The position numbers were made by a program, and so were the translations under genes. A stretch of 64,000 nucleotides of DNA from Dehalococcoidales bacterium (GTDB taxonomy: Bacteria; Chloroflexota; Dehalococcoidia; Dehalococcoidales; UBA5627): contig JBBAED010000002.1 of NCBI GenBank assembly GCA_041656115.1, positions 186,001 to 250,000 of the forward strand, given 5' to 3'. Positions 40,327 through 49,400 of this stretch are shown one piece after another. Under the pieces are notes generated by a model. That model ran no database searches and was not told the origin of the DNA. It saw only the letters and a list, made by a program, of their open reading frames with translations. Every line of letters starts with the position of its first letter. Position 1 is the first letter of the stretch.

Positions 40327-42303
40327 CTACGACATAAAAAGCCCCAAAACCCTGTAAGCAACCCCGCCAATCAGTATTGCGAGCGTAATTTCTCCCAAAA
40401 CCATTAAAGTCGTTGCTTTGACGCCTGTTTCCTTTAAAAGCACCGCAATAGTCGAAATGCAGGGGATATAAATCAGGATAACTATTGTAAATACAACCAT
40501 TTGTAACGGTGACATTATAGATGTAATAGCCGCCCCGCCGGCAAAAGAAAACAGCAGCGCCAGGTTAGCTTCTTTACGAAGAATACCGAAGATAAGCAAT
40601 ACCCCGGTAAAGGCCGGTAACCCCAACCAGCTTACCGTTACGGGCGCCAATATGTTGGTAAGGTACTCCAACCAATTATAAACGTTCATGGTTTCAATAA
40701 CAACACTGCCGATAACAATCAAAGGCACGCCGATTACCAAGAATTCCCTGAATCTAAACCATGCTTGCCGCCATACATTTTTGAGCCGCGGCCAACGATA
40801 TTCGGGGATTTCCATAATTATACCCGGAGCGGTGCTGGGCATAATCCTGCCCAATATCAACCCAACAACATAAATTAAAAGGAATTGGAAAAATAACAGC
40901 CCGACTGCCCATTGCCAGCCGATAAAAGCCCCAACCAACCCGAGTACGATTGAAGTCCTTGCCGCACAAGGCACCATGGTAGTTAAAAACGTGGCAATCA
41001 AGCGGTCTCTTTTATTGTTCATCACCCTGCAAGCCATACAGGCCGGCACATTGCACCCAAGCGCCATAATCAGCGGAATACTGGACATACCATGTAAACC
41101 GATTGTATGACACGGGCGATCCATTAAAAACGCAATTCTGGGCAGATAACCGCTTTCCCCCAGCCAACTAAGAATCAAAAAGAAGGGAAGGATAAAACCT
41201 ATTGCCACAATCAGGGCGGCATAAAAACCGATTACGCCACCATTCCAGAAAATATCCATCGCAGGGCCGGTAATTACCGGTTTAATACTTTCAAAGAACC
41301 CTTCAACCAAATCCGAAAACCATTCCCCGAAAAAGGAAACGAATATTAGGATTACCGATAGCGTCAGAAAAAACATAAAATAGCCGAAAATAGGATGTAA
41401 TGCAATTGAATCCATCAAATCGGAGAATTTTTTGGCGGGCGGTTTTGAGGCGGTTACTTTTGTTGCAATCGATGCCGCAAGCGCAAAACGCTCAGCTGAA
41501 ATTATAGTTGTAATATCCTCGCCGTGCATCGCAACCAGCTCTCCGGCCAGTTCTTGAGCCTTTGCGGTAATATCTGACAGATTTTTATTGTCAGCCGTTA
41601 TTGATGAATAATTCCCTTCCAAAAATTGGATTGCTTGCCATTTGGGAACATCTTCGGACAGCCCTTCACCCAATAAAGCAATAGTTTGGGAGATCCTTTG
41701 CTCAACCTCTTTACCGTACTCTAATTTTCCGTTATTTTGTTGGGGAGGATTTTTTACTAAATCCAGTGCCGCATCCACAAGCTCGTGAACGCCGATACCT
41801 TTTACGGCAATCGCCTCTATAACAGGTATGCCCAACAATTCTTGCAACAGCTTTGCATCAACATGAATCCCTTTCTTCCTGGCTTCGTCTCCGTAATTAA
41901 GAACGGTAACAACAGGTAGTCCCATCTCTCTTAACTGAAGGGTAAAGAAAAGGTTCCTTTCAAGCGATGTCGCATCGACAACATTAATTATTACATCAGG
42001 CCGTTGCGTTAATATGTATTCCTGAGTAATTTGTTCTTCGGTTGAATAAGTGGCAAACGAATAAATGCCGGGGAGATCTACTATATCTATTTGCAACCCA
42101 TGATGAGATAAAGTTCCTCTTTTAATATCAACGGTTTTACCGCCCCAGTTTCCGGTTTCCTGAACCAAACCCGTTAACTGGTTAAAAATAGTGCTTTTTC
42201 CGACATTAACATTGCCCGCCAGCGCCAATGTTAATTTTTTAGCATCGCTATCACCCTCGGACGCGGCACCTTTCCATGTTAAAGATTTAGCAGAGTTTTT
42301 CAT
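40327..42303 (-). CDS. feoB: Ferrous iron transporter FeoB
   Basis: A 658-aa Fe(II) uptake protein. The N-terminal G domain has GNVNVGKS (G1), DLPGIYSF (G3) and NYGD (G4-like), and a helical GDI-like region follows to about residue 280. The membrane part carries two Gate motifs, including MALGCNVPACMACRVM and TTMVPCAARTSIVLG, with the conserved Cys. FeoA is not separate here; a FeoA-like domain forms the C-terminus of the adjacent repressor. It lies 26 bp downstream of the DtxR gene and is probably cotranscribed and iron-regulated. Confidence 0.96.
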   Translation of the reverse strand: MKNSAKSLTWKGAASEGDSDAKKLTLALAGNVNVGKSTIFNQLTGLVQETGNWGGKTVDIKRGTLSHHGLQIDIVDLPGIYSFATYSTEEQITQEYILTQRPDVIINVVDATSLERNLFFTLQLREMGLPVVTVLNYGDEARKKGIHVDAKLLQELLGIPVIEAIAVKGIGVHELVDAALDLVKNPPQQNNGKLEYGKEVEQRISQTIALLGEGLSEDVPKWQAIQFLEGNYSSITADNKNLSDITAKAQELAGELVAMHGEDITTIISAERFALAASIATKVTASKPPAKKFSDLMDSIALHPIFGYFMFFLTLSVILIFVSFFGEWFSDLVEGFFESIKPVITGPAMDIFWNGGVIGFYAALIVAIGFILPFFLILSWLGESGYLPRIAFLMDRPCHTIGLHGMSSIPLIMALGCNVPACMACRVMNNKRDRLIATFLTTMVPCAARTSIVLGLVGAFIGWQWAVGLLFFQFLLIYVVGLILGRIMPSTAPGIIMEIPEYRWPRLKNVWRQAWFRFREFLVIGVPLIVIGSVVIETMNVYNWLEYLTNILAPVTVSWLGLPAFTGVLLIFGILRKEANLALLFSFAGGAAITSIMSPLQMVVFTIVILIYIPCISTIAVLLKETGVKATTLMVLGEITLAILIGGVAYRVLGLFMS

Positions 42304-42329
42304 TTAATCTCCCTCTCATCATTCGGCTG

Positions 42330-43043
42330 TTAGCCATCCAATTTTTCAACAAAAATATTGCCGGCAATTCGATGGCCTAAAGCCAATTTGGTGCCTCTTA
42401 CGCTTATTTCCAGCGGCCCTTTAAGGGGTGCGATTCTTGTAACGCAAATTTCGGTTCCGGGGGTTAAGCCCATATCACAAAGACGTCTTAACATTTCCCC
42501 TCCGCCACGCACGAATGCAACAGTTGCCCTACCGTGATTTTTTAATTCCAACAGCGACACAACACCCTTTTTACGCCTTCGCAATTCATCAATATCGGTG
42601 CTGTCCCATTCCTTGCACTCCTGACAAGTGGAAAAATCAAAATCACAGGGCGGAATCGTTTTTCCGTCATCCGGACAGGTGTCGGGATATTTCAACGTTA
42701 AACACAAAGCCCTCTCGACTTCATCCGAAAGGGTGTGTTCCATCGCGCATGCTTCTTCGTGAACTTTATCTTTACCTATTTTTAACGTGTCGTGCAGAAA
42801 CCTCTCCAACAAACGATGCTTACGCGCCATTTTTTTACCGAAAGCTTCTCCCTTTTCGGTAAGCGTAACACCGCGATAAGGAGAATAGGATATATAACCT
42901 TCCTCCGCCAGTTTTTTAAACATTTCGGTAACGCTGGCCGGCGAAATATTCAACCGCTTTGAGACATCAGAGGTGGAAGCCGACTTACCGCTGCGAGTCA
43001 GGTTATAGATAGCTTTGAGGTATTCCTCGACACTGCTATTCAT
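42330..43043 (-). CDS. DtxR/IdeR family iron-dependent repressor with C-terminal FeoA-like domain
   Basis: A 237-aa repressor. Residues 1-65: winged helix (EEYLKAIYNL, DVSKRLNISPASVTEMFKKL). Residues about 66-145: dimer and metal domain (HRLLERFLHDTL, EACAMEHTLSDEVERAL). A Cys-rich stretch (CDFDFSTCQEC) links to the SH3/FeoA-like domain at 160-237 (GEMLRRLCDMGLTPGTEI). It most likely senses Fe(II) and represses its own operon with feoB through the inverted repeat overlapping the promoter. Mn(II) sensing is the alternative. Confidence 0.94.
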   Translation of the reverse strand: MNSSVEEYLKAIYNLTRSGKSASTSDVSKRLNISPASVTEMFKKLAEEGYISYSPYRGVTLTEKGEAFGKKMARKHRLLERFLHDTLKIGKDKVHEEACAMEHTLSDEVERALCLTLKYPDTCPDDGKTIPPCDFDFSTCQECKEWDSTDIDELRRRKKGVVSLLELKNHGRATVAFVRGGGEMLRRLCDMGLTPGTEICVTRIAPLKGPLEISVRGTKLALGHRIAGNIFVEKLDG

Positions 43044-43057
43044 GATTTTCCCCCATA

Positions 43058-43102
43058 ATTTAGGAATGCCTAAATAATAACATGGAGCAATTTCTATGTC
43101 AA
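43058..43102 (-). promoter_or_regulatory. Promoter with DtxR-type operator for dtxR-feoB
   Basis: TTGACA (43102-43097), a 17-bp spacer and TATTAT (43079-43074). An inverted repeat ATTTAGG-AATG-CCTAAAT (43058-43075) overlaps the -10 and +1, matching the TTAGG...CCTAA form recognised by DtxR/MntR family repressors. Confidence 0.8.
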
Positions 43103-43146
43103 GAATACTTTAATTATGTAATTATCGATTTAAGGCAAAATAAACC

Positions 43147-43173
43147 GAGCCACGGGGGTTATCCCCGTGGCTC
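43147..43173 (-). terminator. Terminator of the MFS transporter gene
   Basis: A perfect 11-bp stem GAGCCACGGGG/CCCCGTGGCTC with a 5-nt loop, followed on the minus strand by GGTTTATTTTG. Confidence 0.8.
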
Positions 43174-43206
43174 AAGTCTGTCTGTAAAATTATGTAGATA
43201 ATTCTG

Positions 43207-44616
43207 TTATGCGGAATTCTTACTCGCCGCTTCGCATGTAGCGGACATCGAAGAATTTTCGTCGGTGATATCAATTTTATTTGTTTCTTTAAGTAAAACC
43301 AAACCGACAACGAAACAAATTGCGGCGATTATCATCGGATACCAGATACCGGCAAAGTTATTACCTGTTGCCGTTAACCACGCCAAACCGATCATGGGAA
43401 CCAAACCGCCGAAAACACCGTTTCCGATATGATACGGGAACGACATTGAAGTATAGCGAATCTTCGTCGGGAAAAGTTCAACAAGGAAAGCCGCAATCGG
43501 GCCGTAAACCATGGTCACGTAAAGAACCTGGATAAATACCAACGCCGACAGCGCTACCATATTATAACCCTGGTACGAGAAAAGGAAATACTGCCCGGGG
43601 TCAACGGGAGCAAAAGCAGCCATAGCCCCATAAATAGGATAGTAAGTTAAAACGGCAAGCAGCATACCTCCAAGCATTATTTTCTTTCGGCCAATTTTAT
43701 CGGAAAGCCATCCGAAGAAAACAAAGAAAGGAGCGCCCAGAACAAGGGCTACACCAACTATAATGTTTGATTCGACTAAAGGTACCTTAAAAATCTGCTG
43801 TAAATAGAACAGAGAATAGAATTGCCCGGTGTACCAAACAACACCCTGCCCCATTGTAGCGCCGAATAGCGCAATCAAAACCCATTTTAAGTTGTACGGA
43901 TTGGTGAAACTTTCTTTAAGCGGATTTTTGGAAATTGTTTTAGAAACTTTCATCTGCTGGTAAAGCGGAGATTCGCGCAAAGATCTTCTAATCCAAACCG
44001 AAAGTATTACCAATAAGATTGAAACCATAAAAGGAATACGCCAACCCCATTCGTTAAAATCGGCTTCACCCAAACCCAATCTTACAACCAGGATTACGCC
44101 AAGCGATAAAAAGAGACCCAGTGTCGCGGTAGTCTGAATCCAGCTGGTATAAAAACCGCGTCTTCCTTGCGGCGCATGTTCGGCAACAAATGTCGCTGCC
44201 CCGCCGTATTGCCCGCCGAGGGCCAACCCCTGAAGTATCCTAAGAACAATTAACAAGATACCCGCCCAGACACCGATTACGGCCTTTGTGGGCAGCAAAC
44301 CGATAATGAAAGTAGCGGAGCCCATAATTGCAATTGTTAAAACGTATGTAAATTTACGCCCAAACAAGTCACCTATACGGCCAAAAAAGAGGGCTCCGAA
44401 AGGGCGCACCATAAACCCGATTGCAAAAGTACCCAGCCAGGCGATAACATCACCTACGGGCGTGCCGGTAGTGTAGAATTTGCTTGCCAGCGTTGTCGCC
44501 AACGAACCGAAGATATAAAAATCATACCATTCGATGACAGTACCCGCAGACGAAGCAAAAATAACTTTTCGAATGCTTTGCACTCCATTTTTTGCTGATT
44601 CTGCCAGAGAATTCAT
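43207..44616 (-). CDS. MFS metabolite:H+ symporter (MHS family)
   Basis: A 469-aa major facilitator with 12 helices. The start region SSAGTVIEWYDFYIFGSLA, the loop GRIGDLFGRK, LRILQGLALGGQYGGA and the second-half loop GWLSDKIGRKK are typical of the metabolite:proton symporters (proline/betaine, shikimate, dicarboxylate or alpha-ketoglutarate). The substrate cannot be told from sequence; an organic acid is likely for this subfamily. A universal stress protein gene lies 46 bp upstream on the same strand, so they may be cotranscribed. It ends at a strong terminator. Confidence 0.92.
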   Translation of the reverse strand: MNSLAESAKNGVQSIRKVIFASSAGTVIEWYDFYIFGSLATTLASKFYTTGTPVGDVIAWLGTFAIGFMVRPFGALFFGRIGDLFGRKFTYVLTIAIMGSATFIIGLLPTKAVIGVWAGILLIVLRILQGLALGGQYGGAATFVAEHAPQGRRGFYTSWIQTTATLGLFLSLGVILVVRLGLGEADFNEWGWRIPFMVSILLVILSVWIRRSLRESPLYQQMKVSKTISKNPLKESFTNPYNLKWVLIALFGATMGQGVVWYTGQFYSLFYLQQIFKVPLVESNIIVGVALVLGAPFFVFFGWLSDKIGRKKIMLGGMLLAVLTYYPIYGAMAAFAPVDPGQYFLFSYQGYNMVALSALVFIQVLYVTMVYGPIAAFLVELFPTKIRYTSMSFPYHIGNGVFGGLVPMIGLAWLTATGNNFAGIWYPMIIAAICFVVGLVLLKETNKIDITDENSSMSATCEAASKNSA

Positions 44617-44662
44617 CTTCTTCCTCTCGATTTAAGATTTTTAAAATTGAGCAAAGGTAATA

Positions 44663-45100
44663 CTAATCATATGAGCGGATCAGCATTACGGGAATTTTGG
44701 AATGGTGTACCACTTTCTCGGCAACACTACCGATTACCCAATACGCTGGGCCGGTACGTCCATGGGTTGACATGGCAATAATATCCGCCCCGATTTCCGT
44801 AGCGGTTCTTAAAATAGCATTTGCCGGAGAACCGCCTTTAATAAGAGCAGACACTTTAAGACCTTCGGATTTCAACCGCTCTTCGACCTCTGAAATGTAT
44901 TTCCTGCCACGAGCCTCTTCTTCTGCAATAGTTTGTGCGGCAATTGATGGGGCCGAAAAAGCAAATTCAAAAGCGGGATTTGCCACGACATTGATCAGAA
45001 TAAGTTCGGCTCCTTCGGAATATGCCAGTGCTTTGGCATGCGGTAGAACCCCTTCGGCTACTTTAGAGCCATCAAGCGGAACCAAAATTTTCTTGTACAT
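44663..45100 (-). CDS. Universal stress protein (UspA family)
   Basis: The start is ATG 45100, 7 bases after AAGGAGG; a TTG codon just before it is in frame but not needed. 145 aa. Fold start YKKILVPLDGSKVAE and the ATP-binding motif STHGRTGPAYWVIGSVAEKVV, read in part, mark the nucleotide-binding type. It lies directly upstream of the MFS symporter, a frequent pairing in which the stress protein is thought to modulate transport. Confidence 0.93.
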   Translation of the reverse strand: MYKKILVPLDGSKVAEGVLPHAKALAYSEGAELILINVVANPAFEFAFSAPSIAAQTIAEEEARGRKYISEVEERLKSEGLKVSALIKGGSPANAILRTATEIGADIIAMSTHGRTGPAYWVIGSVAEKVVHHSKIPVMLIRSYD

Positions 45101-45287
45101 CAAGTTTCCTCCTTTAATACCAACTTATCTAAAGCCTTACGGCGCAGATAGAAAACATAGGCCCAGAGGACTCGGTGGATAGCCCATCACATCTTGTACT
45201 ATTTTTTATGTACGGTATTATACATACTTTGATGACACAATGCAATATTCTTTAATTTTTAAAATCTAAGAATTTGAAAATATTTTT

Positions 45288-45317
45288 TTGACAATCGTAA
45301 GATTAAAAGACTAAACT
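45288..45317 (+). promoter_or_regulatory. Possible promoter of the site-2 protease gene
   Basis: A perfect TTGACA (45288-45293) with TAAACT (45312-45317) 18 bp downstream, about 40 bases before the ATG, and an AAAGAGG ribosome site following. Confidence 0.4.
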
Positions 45318-45357
45318 CAAATATTAGGCTTGTTAAGCCGCACTAAAGAGGATTTTA

Positions 45358-46470
45358 ATGTCAAAAGGAAAGATTAGCATCGGGAAATTATCGGGGATTT
45401 CAATCAATATAGATTTCTCGTGGTTTTTTATATTTCTGTTAATAACGTGGTCTCTGGCAGGCTCGTATTTCCCTTCTGTATTCCCAGATTGGGAATTAAA
45501 GCAATCGATTTTAGCCGGGGTTATAACCAGTCTTTTATTTTTTGCTTCCGTGTTGGCGCACGAGCTGGGGCATAGTATCACCGCCCAAAAACTTGGTATT
45601 CCGGTGAAATCAATAACATTATTTATTTTCGGCGGGCTGGCACATATTTCGCGAGAGCCCGAAAGTTCGGGTGTCGAATTTAAAATTGCAATCGCCGGGC
45701 CGCTTACCAGCCTCGCATTGGGAATAATTTTTTGGCTGGTCTATTTCTTTTTACCCTCTCCGCGCTTTGACGGGATTGCCGAAATTTCTTTCTGGTTGGG
45801 GCTAACAAACTTAATGCTGGCGGCATTTAACTTGCTCCCCGGTTTCCCATTGGATGGCGGGAGGGTGCTTCGGGCAATTATATGGAAGATTGGCAAAAAC
45901 CAGCAAAAAGCAACCAAATTGGTTGCAAATATCGGTAAAGTCATTGCCTATTTAATGATTGCAACCGGGGCAGTCCTCTTTTTCAGCGGTTTTACAATAA
46001 ACGGACTGTGGCTGGCTTTTATCGGTTGGTTTTTAAGCAGTGCCGCCTCCGGCAGTTCAAAACAAGTATCCGTCCATCAAAAATTACAAAATCATACGGT
46101 TGCGGATTTAATGAATACCAATTATATCGAGGTACCGGCCAATATCAGTATTGAAGATATGTATAATACTTACATCAAAAACAACCGCAAAAGTTACCTT
46201 GTATTAACCTCCGGAGATGAAACTTTGGGGCTGGTGAATATGCATCGGCTTCGCGGTTTGGATAAGAAATATTGGGCTTATACCCTGGCGATTGAGGTTT
46301 TAACACCGCTTTCACACGTAAGACAACTTATGCCGCAAACAGGATTATTGGAAGCGTTAAGCTTGTTCCAAGAAGAACGCGCAGACCAATTGCCTGTCGT
46401 ATCAAACGGAGAAATAATCGGCTTGGTGGATTACGAGGATTTAGCCGGATTTATTAACAGGAAAGCTTAA
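45358..46470 (+). CDS. Site-2 protease family (M50) membrane zinc protease with CBS domains
   Basis: A 370-aa intramembrane metalloprotease. Zinc site HELGH (residues 68-72) in the third helix and the second-half ligand motif LLPGFPLDGGRVLRA. The C-terminal about 125 residues form a CBS pair (DLMNTNYIEVPANISIED..., DQLPVVSNGEIIGLVDYEDL) that may bind a nucleotide and control activity. The substrate is unknown; SpoIVFB-like relatives cleave membrane-bound regulators. Single gene, convergent with a decayed region. Confidence 0.93.
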   Translation: MSKGKISIGKLSGISINIDFSWFFIFLLITWSLAGSYFPSVFPDWELKQSILAGVITSLLFFASVLAHELGHSITAQKLGIPVKSITLFIFGGLAHISREPESSGVEFKIAIAGPLTSLALGIIFWLVYFFLPSPRFDGIAEISFWLGLTNLMLAAFNLLPGFPLDGGRVLRAIIWKIGKNQQKATKLVANIGKVIAYLMIATGAVLFFSGFTINGLWLAFIGWFLSSAASGSSKQVSVHQKLQNHTVADLMNTNYIEVPANISIEDMYNTYIKNNRKSYLVLTSGDETLGLVNMHRLRGLDKKYWAYTLAIEVLTPLSHVRQLMPQTGLLEALSLFQEERADQLPVVSNGEIIGLVDYEDLAGFINRKA

Positions 46471-46515
46471 CGTAATTTATTGCCATTCAATTGACAATCA
46501 TCATATCGGTTAGCC

Positions 46516-46779
46516 GATTGGGAGGCCATCCGTAAAGTCTTTCTTATTCAATGGGATTAGGACGTTTTAGGGGTTAAAGACATGCCCGACCCGCTTCGGA
46601 TGCCCAGTTTGGCATTTGAGTGCGTATGAGACCGTCTACATATCTATAATAGATTAGTTACTGAATCCGAGTCTTGCAACAAGAAACAAATCCAAAAGTA
46701 TCAAAGGTTAGCCTTTAATTACCTAAGTAATACTTTAAAACACTCTCAAAAGCTCGTGTTTTTGGACTTGAATGAATAG
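46516..46779 (+). pseudogene. Decayed gene of a WDPIGV-type small protein family
   Basis: One frame stays protein-like across two internal stops (TAG and TGA). It begins ADWEAIRKVFLIQWD, then VLGVKDMPDP, then DRLHIYNRLVTESES and a helical tail to a stop at 46779. The pieces resemble small hypothetical proteins with a RKVLLxxWDPIGV...DEYDSY core that I recall from many bacteria, some in toxin/immunity settings. No ribosome site is seen. The tail overlaps the convergent membrane gene by 33 bp. Chance resemblance is possible. Confidence 0.35.
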
Positions 46780-47156
46780 CAATACCCACCATGTATATTC
46801 GCCGATGATTCTAAGGTACACACAGAATCTTTGAAATACAAGCAATCAATACAATTGCTTTCTATAAACTTTTGCATACGGCTAACCGGAGATTTTTTGT
46901 TATCCATTAAGGCAAAAATGAGGATACTTATAGGAGTAATTATACCCATTAACATATAGGCTTTAGAATACCCTTTCAATTCTGCCCAGAGATAAAAACC
47001 GTAAATGGAAAGGGATAATCCGACAATCCAAAGTAAGTAAAGTAAGAGTGGGGGTTCAATTCCAACAGATATTGAGAAATTGGTCACGATGACAGAAAAT
47101 GACCAAATCAACCAACCAAAAAGTACCGATAATGTCCTTTTAACGGTAGTCTTCAT
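46746..47156 (-). CDS. Membrane protein with Cys-rich C-terminal tail, unknown function
   Basis: A 136-aa protein with about three membrane helices (about residues 8-28, 36-58, 66-86), then a soluble tail holding CIDCLYFKDSVC and GGYC. Four spaced Cys suggest a metal or disulfide site. No ribosome site is obvious before the ATG. It has no close functional neighbour and sits next to a decayed gene, so it may be accessory. Confidence 0.5.
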   Translation of the reverse strand: MKTTVKRTLSVLFGWLIWSFSVIVTNFSISVGIEPPLLLYLLWIVGLSLSIYGFYLWAELKGYSKAYMLMGIITPISILIFALMDNKKSPVSRMQKFIESNCIDCLYFKDSVCTLESSANIHGGYCYSFKSKNTSF

Positions 47157-47187
47157 GCCTCATAGTTTGTAATACTGCCATTTATTT

Positions 47188-47261
47188 TGGCTGGGGATAG
47201 AGGATTCGAACCTCTCCACGCGGATCCAGAGTCCGCTGTCCTACCACTAGACTAATCCCCA
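47188..47261 (-). tRNA. tRNA-Gln (CTG)
   Basis: Acceptor TGGGGAT/ATCCCCA, anticodon stem GCGGA/TCCGC, loop CTCTGGA with anticodon CTG. CCA is encoded. Confidence 0.95.
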
Positions 47262-47352
47262 GTACGCCAAAAATTATATCACGGAGAGGATTTGAAGGCA
47301 ACGTTTGAATTTCCCTCTGGGGGTATAGGTAAATTTTTTGTAATTTTTAATT

Positions 47353-47381
47353 TTGGCAACAATTCCCTCTCAATTTATGTT
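47353..47381 (+). promoter_or_regulatory. Promoter of rnc
   Basis: TTGGCA (47353-47358), a 17-bp spacer and TATGTT (47376-47381), with +1 about 12 nt before the ATG and GGGAG between. It indicates that the longer upstream frame is not translated. Confidence 0.45.
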
Positions 47382-47399
47382 ATATTATTCTTGGGAGAT

Positions 47400-48101
47400 A
47401 TGAAATTGAACATTCCGAAAGCCAGTAATAAATGTATCGCCGTTAAATTCAAAAACGAAGCCCTTTTCAAACTGGCGATAACGCACAGTTCTTATGTCAA
47501 CGAGTATCCGGCGGTTGCACCCGAATCCAACGAAAGGTTGGAATTTTTGGGAGATGCAATATTGGATGTGGTTATTGCCGAAGAGTTATATGCCAAGTAT
47601 CCCCAATATACCGAGGGAGAGCTCTCCGCACTTAGAGCGGCATTGGTCTGCACCTCGACACTCGCAGAAATTGCCCAAAAATTAGAACTTGGGGATTGCC
47701 TTTTACTCGGCAAAGGGGAAGAAACCAGCGGCGGACGGCATAAAGAAGCTAACCTTGCCGGCTCGTTTGAAGCAGTTGTTGCGGCGATCTATCTGGACCA
47801 AGGGTGGGAAGTAACGCGCGGTTTCCTTTTGAAGCTTTTTGAGACGGAAATCGAAGCCCGCAGTAAAACCGATAATTGTGCTGATTACAAATCTCGCTTG
47901 CAGCATATTTTTCAATCGCGCACCGGCAAAAACAAAGAAACCCCCGCATATTACATAGTTGATGAAAGCGGCCCCGACCACGATCGGATTTTTACGGCGG
48001 AAGTAAGAGCCGGTAACACCCTGCTTGGGCGAGGAACCGGAAAAAGCAAAAAGACGGCCGAAACGGAAGCCGCTCGCATCGCACTCAAAAAGCTAAAATA
48101 A
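47400..48101 (+). CDS. rnc: Ribonuclease III
   Basis: Double-strand-specific RNase that processes rRNA precursors and structured mRNAs. The start is ATG 47400 (MKLNIPKASN), after GGGAG; the frame is open 36 codons further but a promoter lies there. 233 aa. Catalytic signature ERLEFLGDAILD (about residues 44-55) and the second acidic site in GSFEAVVAAIYLDQG. Double-stranded-RNA-binding domain from about 160 (DYKSRLQHIFQ...GTGKSKKTAETEAA). Confidence 0.97.
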   Translation: MKLNIPKASNKCIAVKFKNEALFKLAITHSSYVNEYPAVAPESNERLEFLGDAILDVVIAEELYAKYPQYTEGELSALRAALVCTSTLAEIAQKLELGDCLLLGKGEETSGGRHKEANLAGSFEAVVAAIYLDQGWEVTRGFLLKLFETEIEARSKTDNCADYKSRLQHIFQSRTGKNKETPAYYIVDESGPDHDRIFTAEVRAGNTLLGRGTGKSKKTAETEAARIALKKLK

Positions 48102-48163
48102 CTTTACAGCTAAAATTTGATTTGATAAACTTTTTTAACGGTTAATTATAAAGGAGGAGATTG

Positions 48164-48307
48164 ATGGGAAGAAGGGATATTCGACACCATGAAACCAAAA
48201 AACCTAAAAAAGATACCAAAAAGTCCGGCGTTTCAGAGATGCTGGAACAATCACCGGTTGTTGATGTAATTAAAAAGAAGAAACGCAAGGAAGATGAAGA
48301 AGACTAA
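48164..48307 (+). CDS. Short conserved charged peptide
   Basis: A 47-aa very basic/acidic peptide starting MGRRDIRHHETKKPKKD and ending in a Lys/Glu/Asp cluster. AAGGAGG lies 8 bases before the ATG, so it is well set for translation. I recall similar peptides in Chloroflexota genomes. No structure or function is known; an RNA- or DNA-associated role is a guess from charge. It lies between rnc and acyP on the same strand. Confidence 0.65.
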   Translation: MGRRDIRHHETKKPKKDTKKSGVSEMLEQSPVVDVIKKKKRKEDEED

Positions 48308-48324
48308 GGTTTTCTAAATGTATA

Positions 48325-48618
48325 ATGGCTAACACGGCTGATAAGGTTTCCGCAAGGGTTTTTGTATACGGGCGGGTTCAAGGAGTTGGGTTTAGAGACT
48401 TTGCGTATCGCGGTGCCCAAAAAGAGAGTTTAACCGGATACGTTAAGAACCTGTCTGATGGCAGGACCGTCGAGGTTTATGCCGAAGGCACAAAAACACA
48501 GCTTGAAAAACTTATCAGCCAACTTAAAACCGGCCCCCGTATGGCAGTTGTGGAAAAATTAACAACGGATTACGGGGATGCCGCAGGCAGTTACACAAAC
48601 TTCGAAATCAGATATTAA
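48325..48618 (+). CDS. acyP: Acylphosphatase
   Basis: A 97-aa enzyme that hydrolyses acyl phosphates. Phosphate loop GRVQGVGFRDF with the catalytic Arg and the conserved Asn in GYVKNLSDGRTVEV; the fold ends in FEIRY. All catalytic residues are present. No clear ribosome site. It follows the 47-aa peptide gene by 17 bp. Confidence 0.95.
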   Translation: MANTADKVSARVFVYGRVQGVGFRDFAYRGAQKESLTGYVKNLSDGRTVEVYAEGTKTQLEKLISQLKTGPRMAVVEKLTTDYGDAAGSYTNFEIRY

Positions 48619-48668
48619 ACCCCGCCCCACTCGTGCTAACCGCATTTCCGCAAGCCAAAAATGACTAT

Positions 48669-49400
48669 CTATAAATCAAGATCGGCTGCAGACTCCTTAA
48701 TTAAATCCAAATAGTTTGTTTTAATCCCCAGCGTATGCGAAATTTCAAGATCGATGTCATGCAAATCGCCCATAAAGATCTTGCCGCATTCTTCTATTTC
48801 ACCCTTAGCCGGTTCGTCTTTGGTAATAAATTTCTGGCGCGCTTCAACAATCCCCAAATCAAACGGCATCGTAAAATAGAGGTCCGTAATTACTTTTTCA
48901 ATCCCCAAGTTGTAAAGGTCACGCCAACCGCCGCCGGAACCGTATTTCTTGCTTGGCAAAAGGCTCAACAAATTCATAATGCTTAAATGACCAAACCCGT
49001 TTACAACTTTCAAAGGCGAAACGGAAATCAGATAATCACTTGATAAAACCACATTGGGAATCCAAAAAGTCGGCACTGCCAGCGGCTTAATAAGCGGGTT
49101 ATCGACTTCAACCCAAACACAATCGTTAACATCAAGCGTAATTATCCTCGGAAAATCGTAACCCAACGATTGGTAAATCGGGGCAATCGGCGCACCGTTC
49201 GGCGTTCCGTCCAAAATCAGGATATCGGCATCGGAAACCTTTCGTATCCCTTTTATAATTGTAGCCATCATTTCGCGGCTGGTGGTTACCGGATATGAAA
49301 CCGGATATCCGGCCATTGGTTTTATCAAAACACGGCGAGCCCTCGACAACATTGACGGCGCCTTAAAAACAAAATCGGAATTATTATAAATCAAACTCAA
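48669..49400 (-). CDS. DUF362 domain protein
   Basis: A 243-aa cytoplasmic protein with the DUF362 pattern: an N-terminal VLIKPMAGYPVSYPVTTS, a strand region around LILDGTPNGAP, and LISVSPLKVVNGFGHLSIMNLLSLLPSKKYG read in part. Family members are sometimes fused to ferredoxins, but no Fe-S cysteines are present here. Function unknown. AGGAG lies about 15 bases upstream of the ATG. Confidence 0.7.
   Translation of the reverse strand: MSLIYNNSDFVFKAPSMLSRARRVLIKPMAGYPVSYPVTTSREMMATIIKGIRKVSDADILILDGTPNGAPIAPIYQSLGYDFPRIITLDVNDCVWVEVDNPLIKPLAVPTFWIPNVVLSSDYLISVSPLKVVNGFGHLSIMNLLSLLPSKKYGSGGGWRDLYNLGIEKVITDLYFTMPFDLGIVEARQKFITKDEPAKGEIEECGKIFMGDLHDIDLEISHTLGIKTNYLDLIKESAADLDL

Noticed and set aside
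45101..45230. Riboswitch in the leader of the universal stress protein gene
   Set aside because: It contains a GCCGTAAGGC tetraloop hairpin also present in the L10 leader, but nothing else matches a known riboswitch class.
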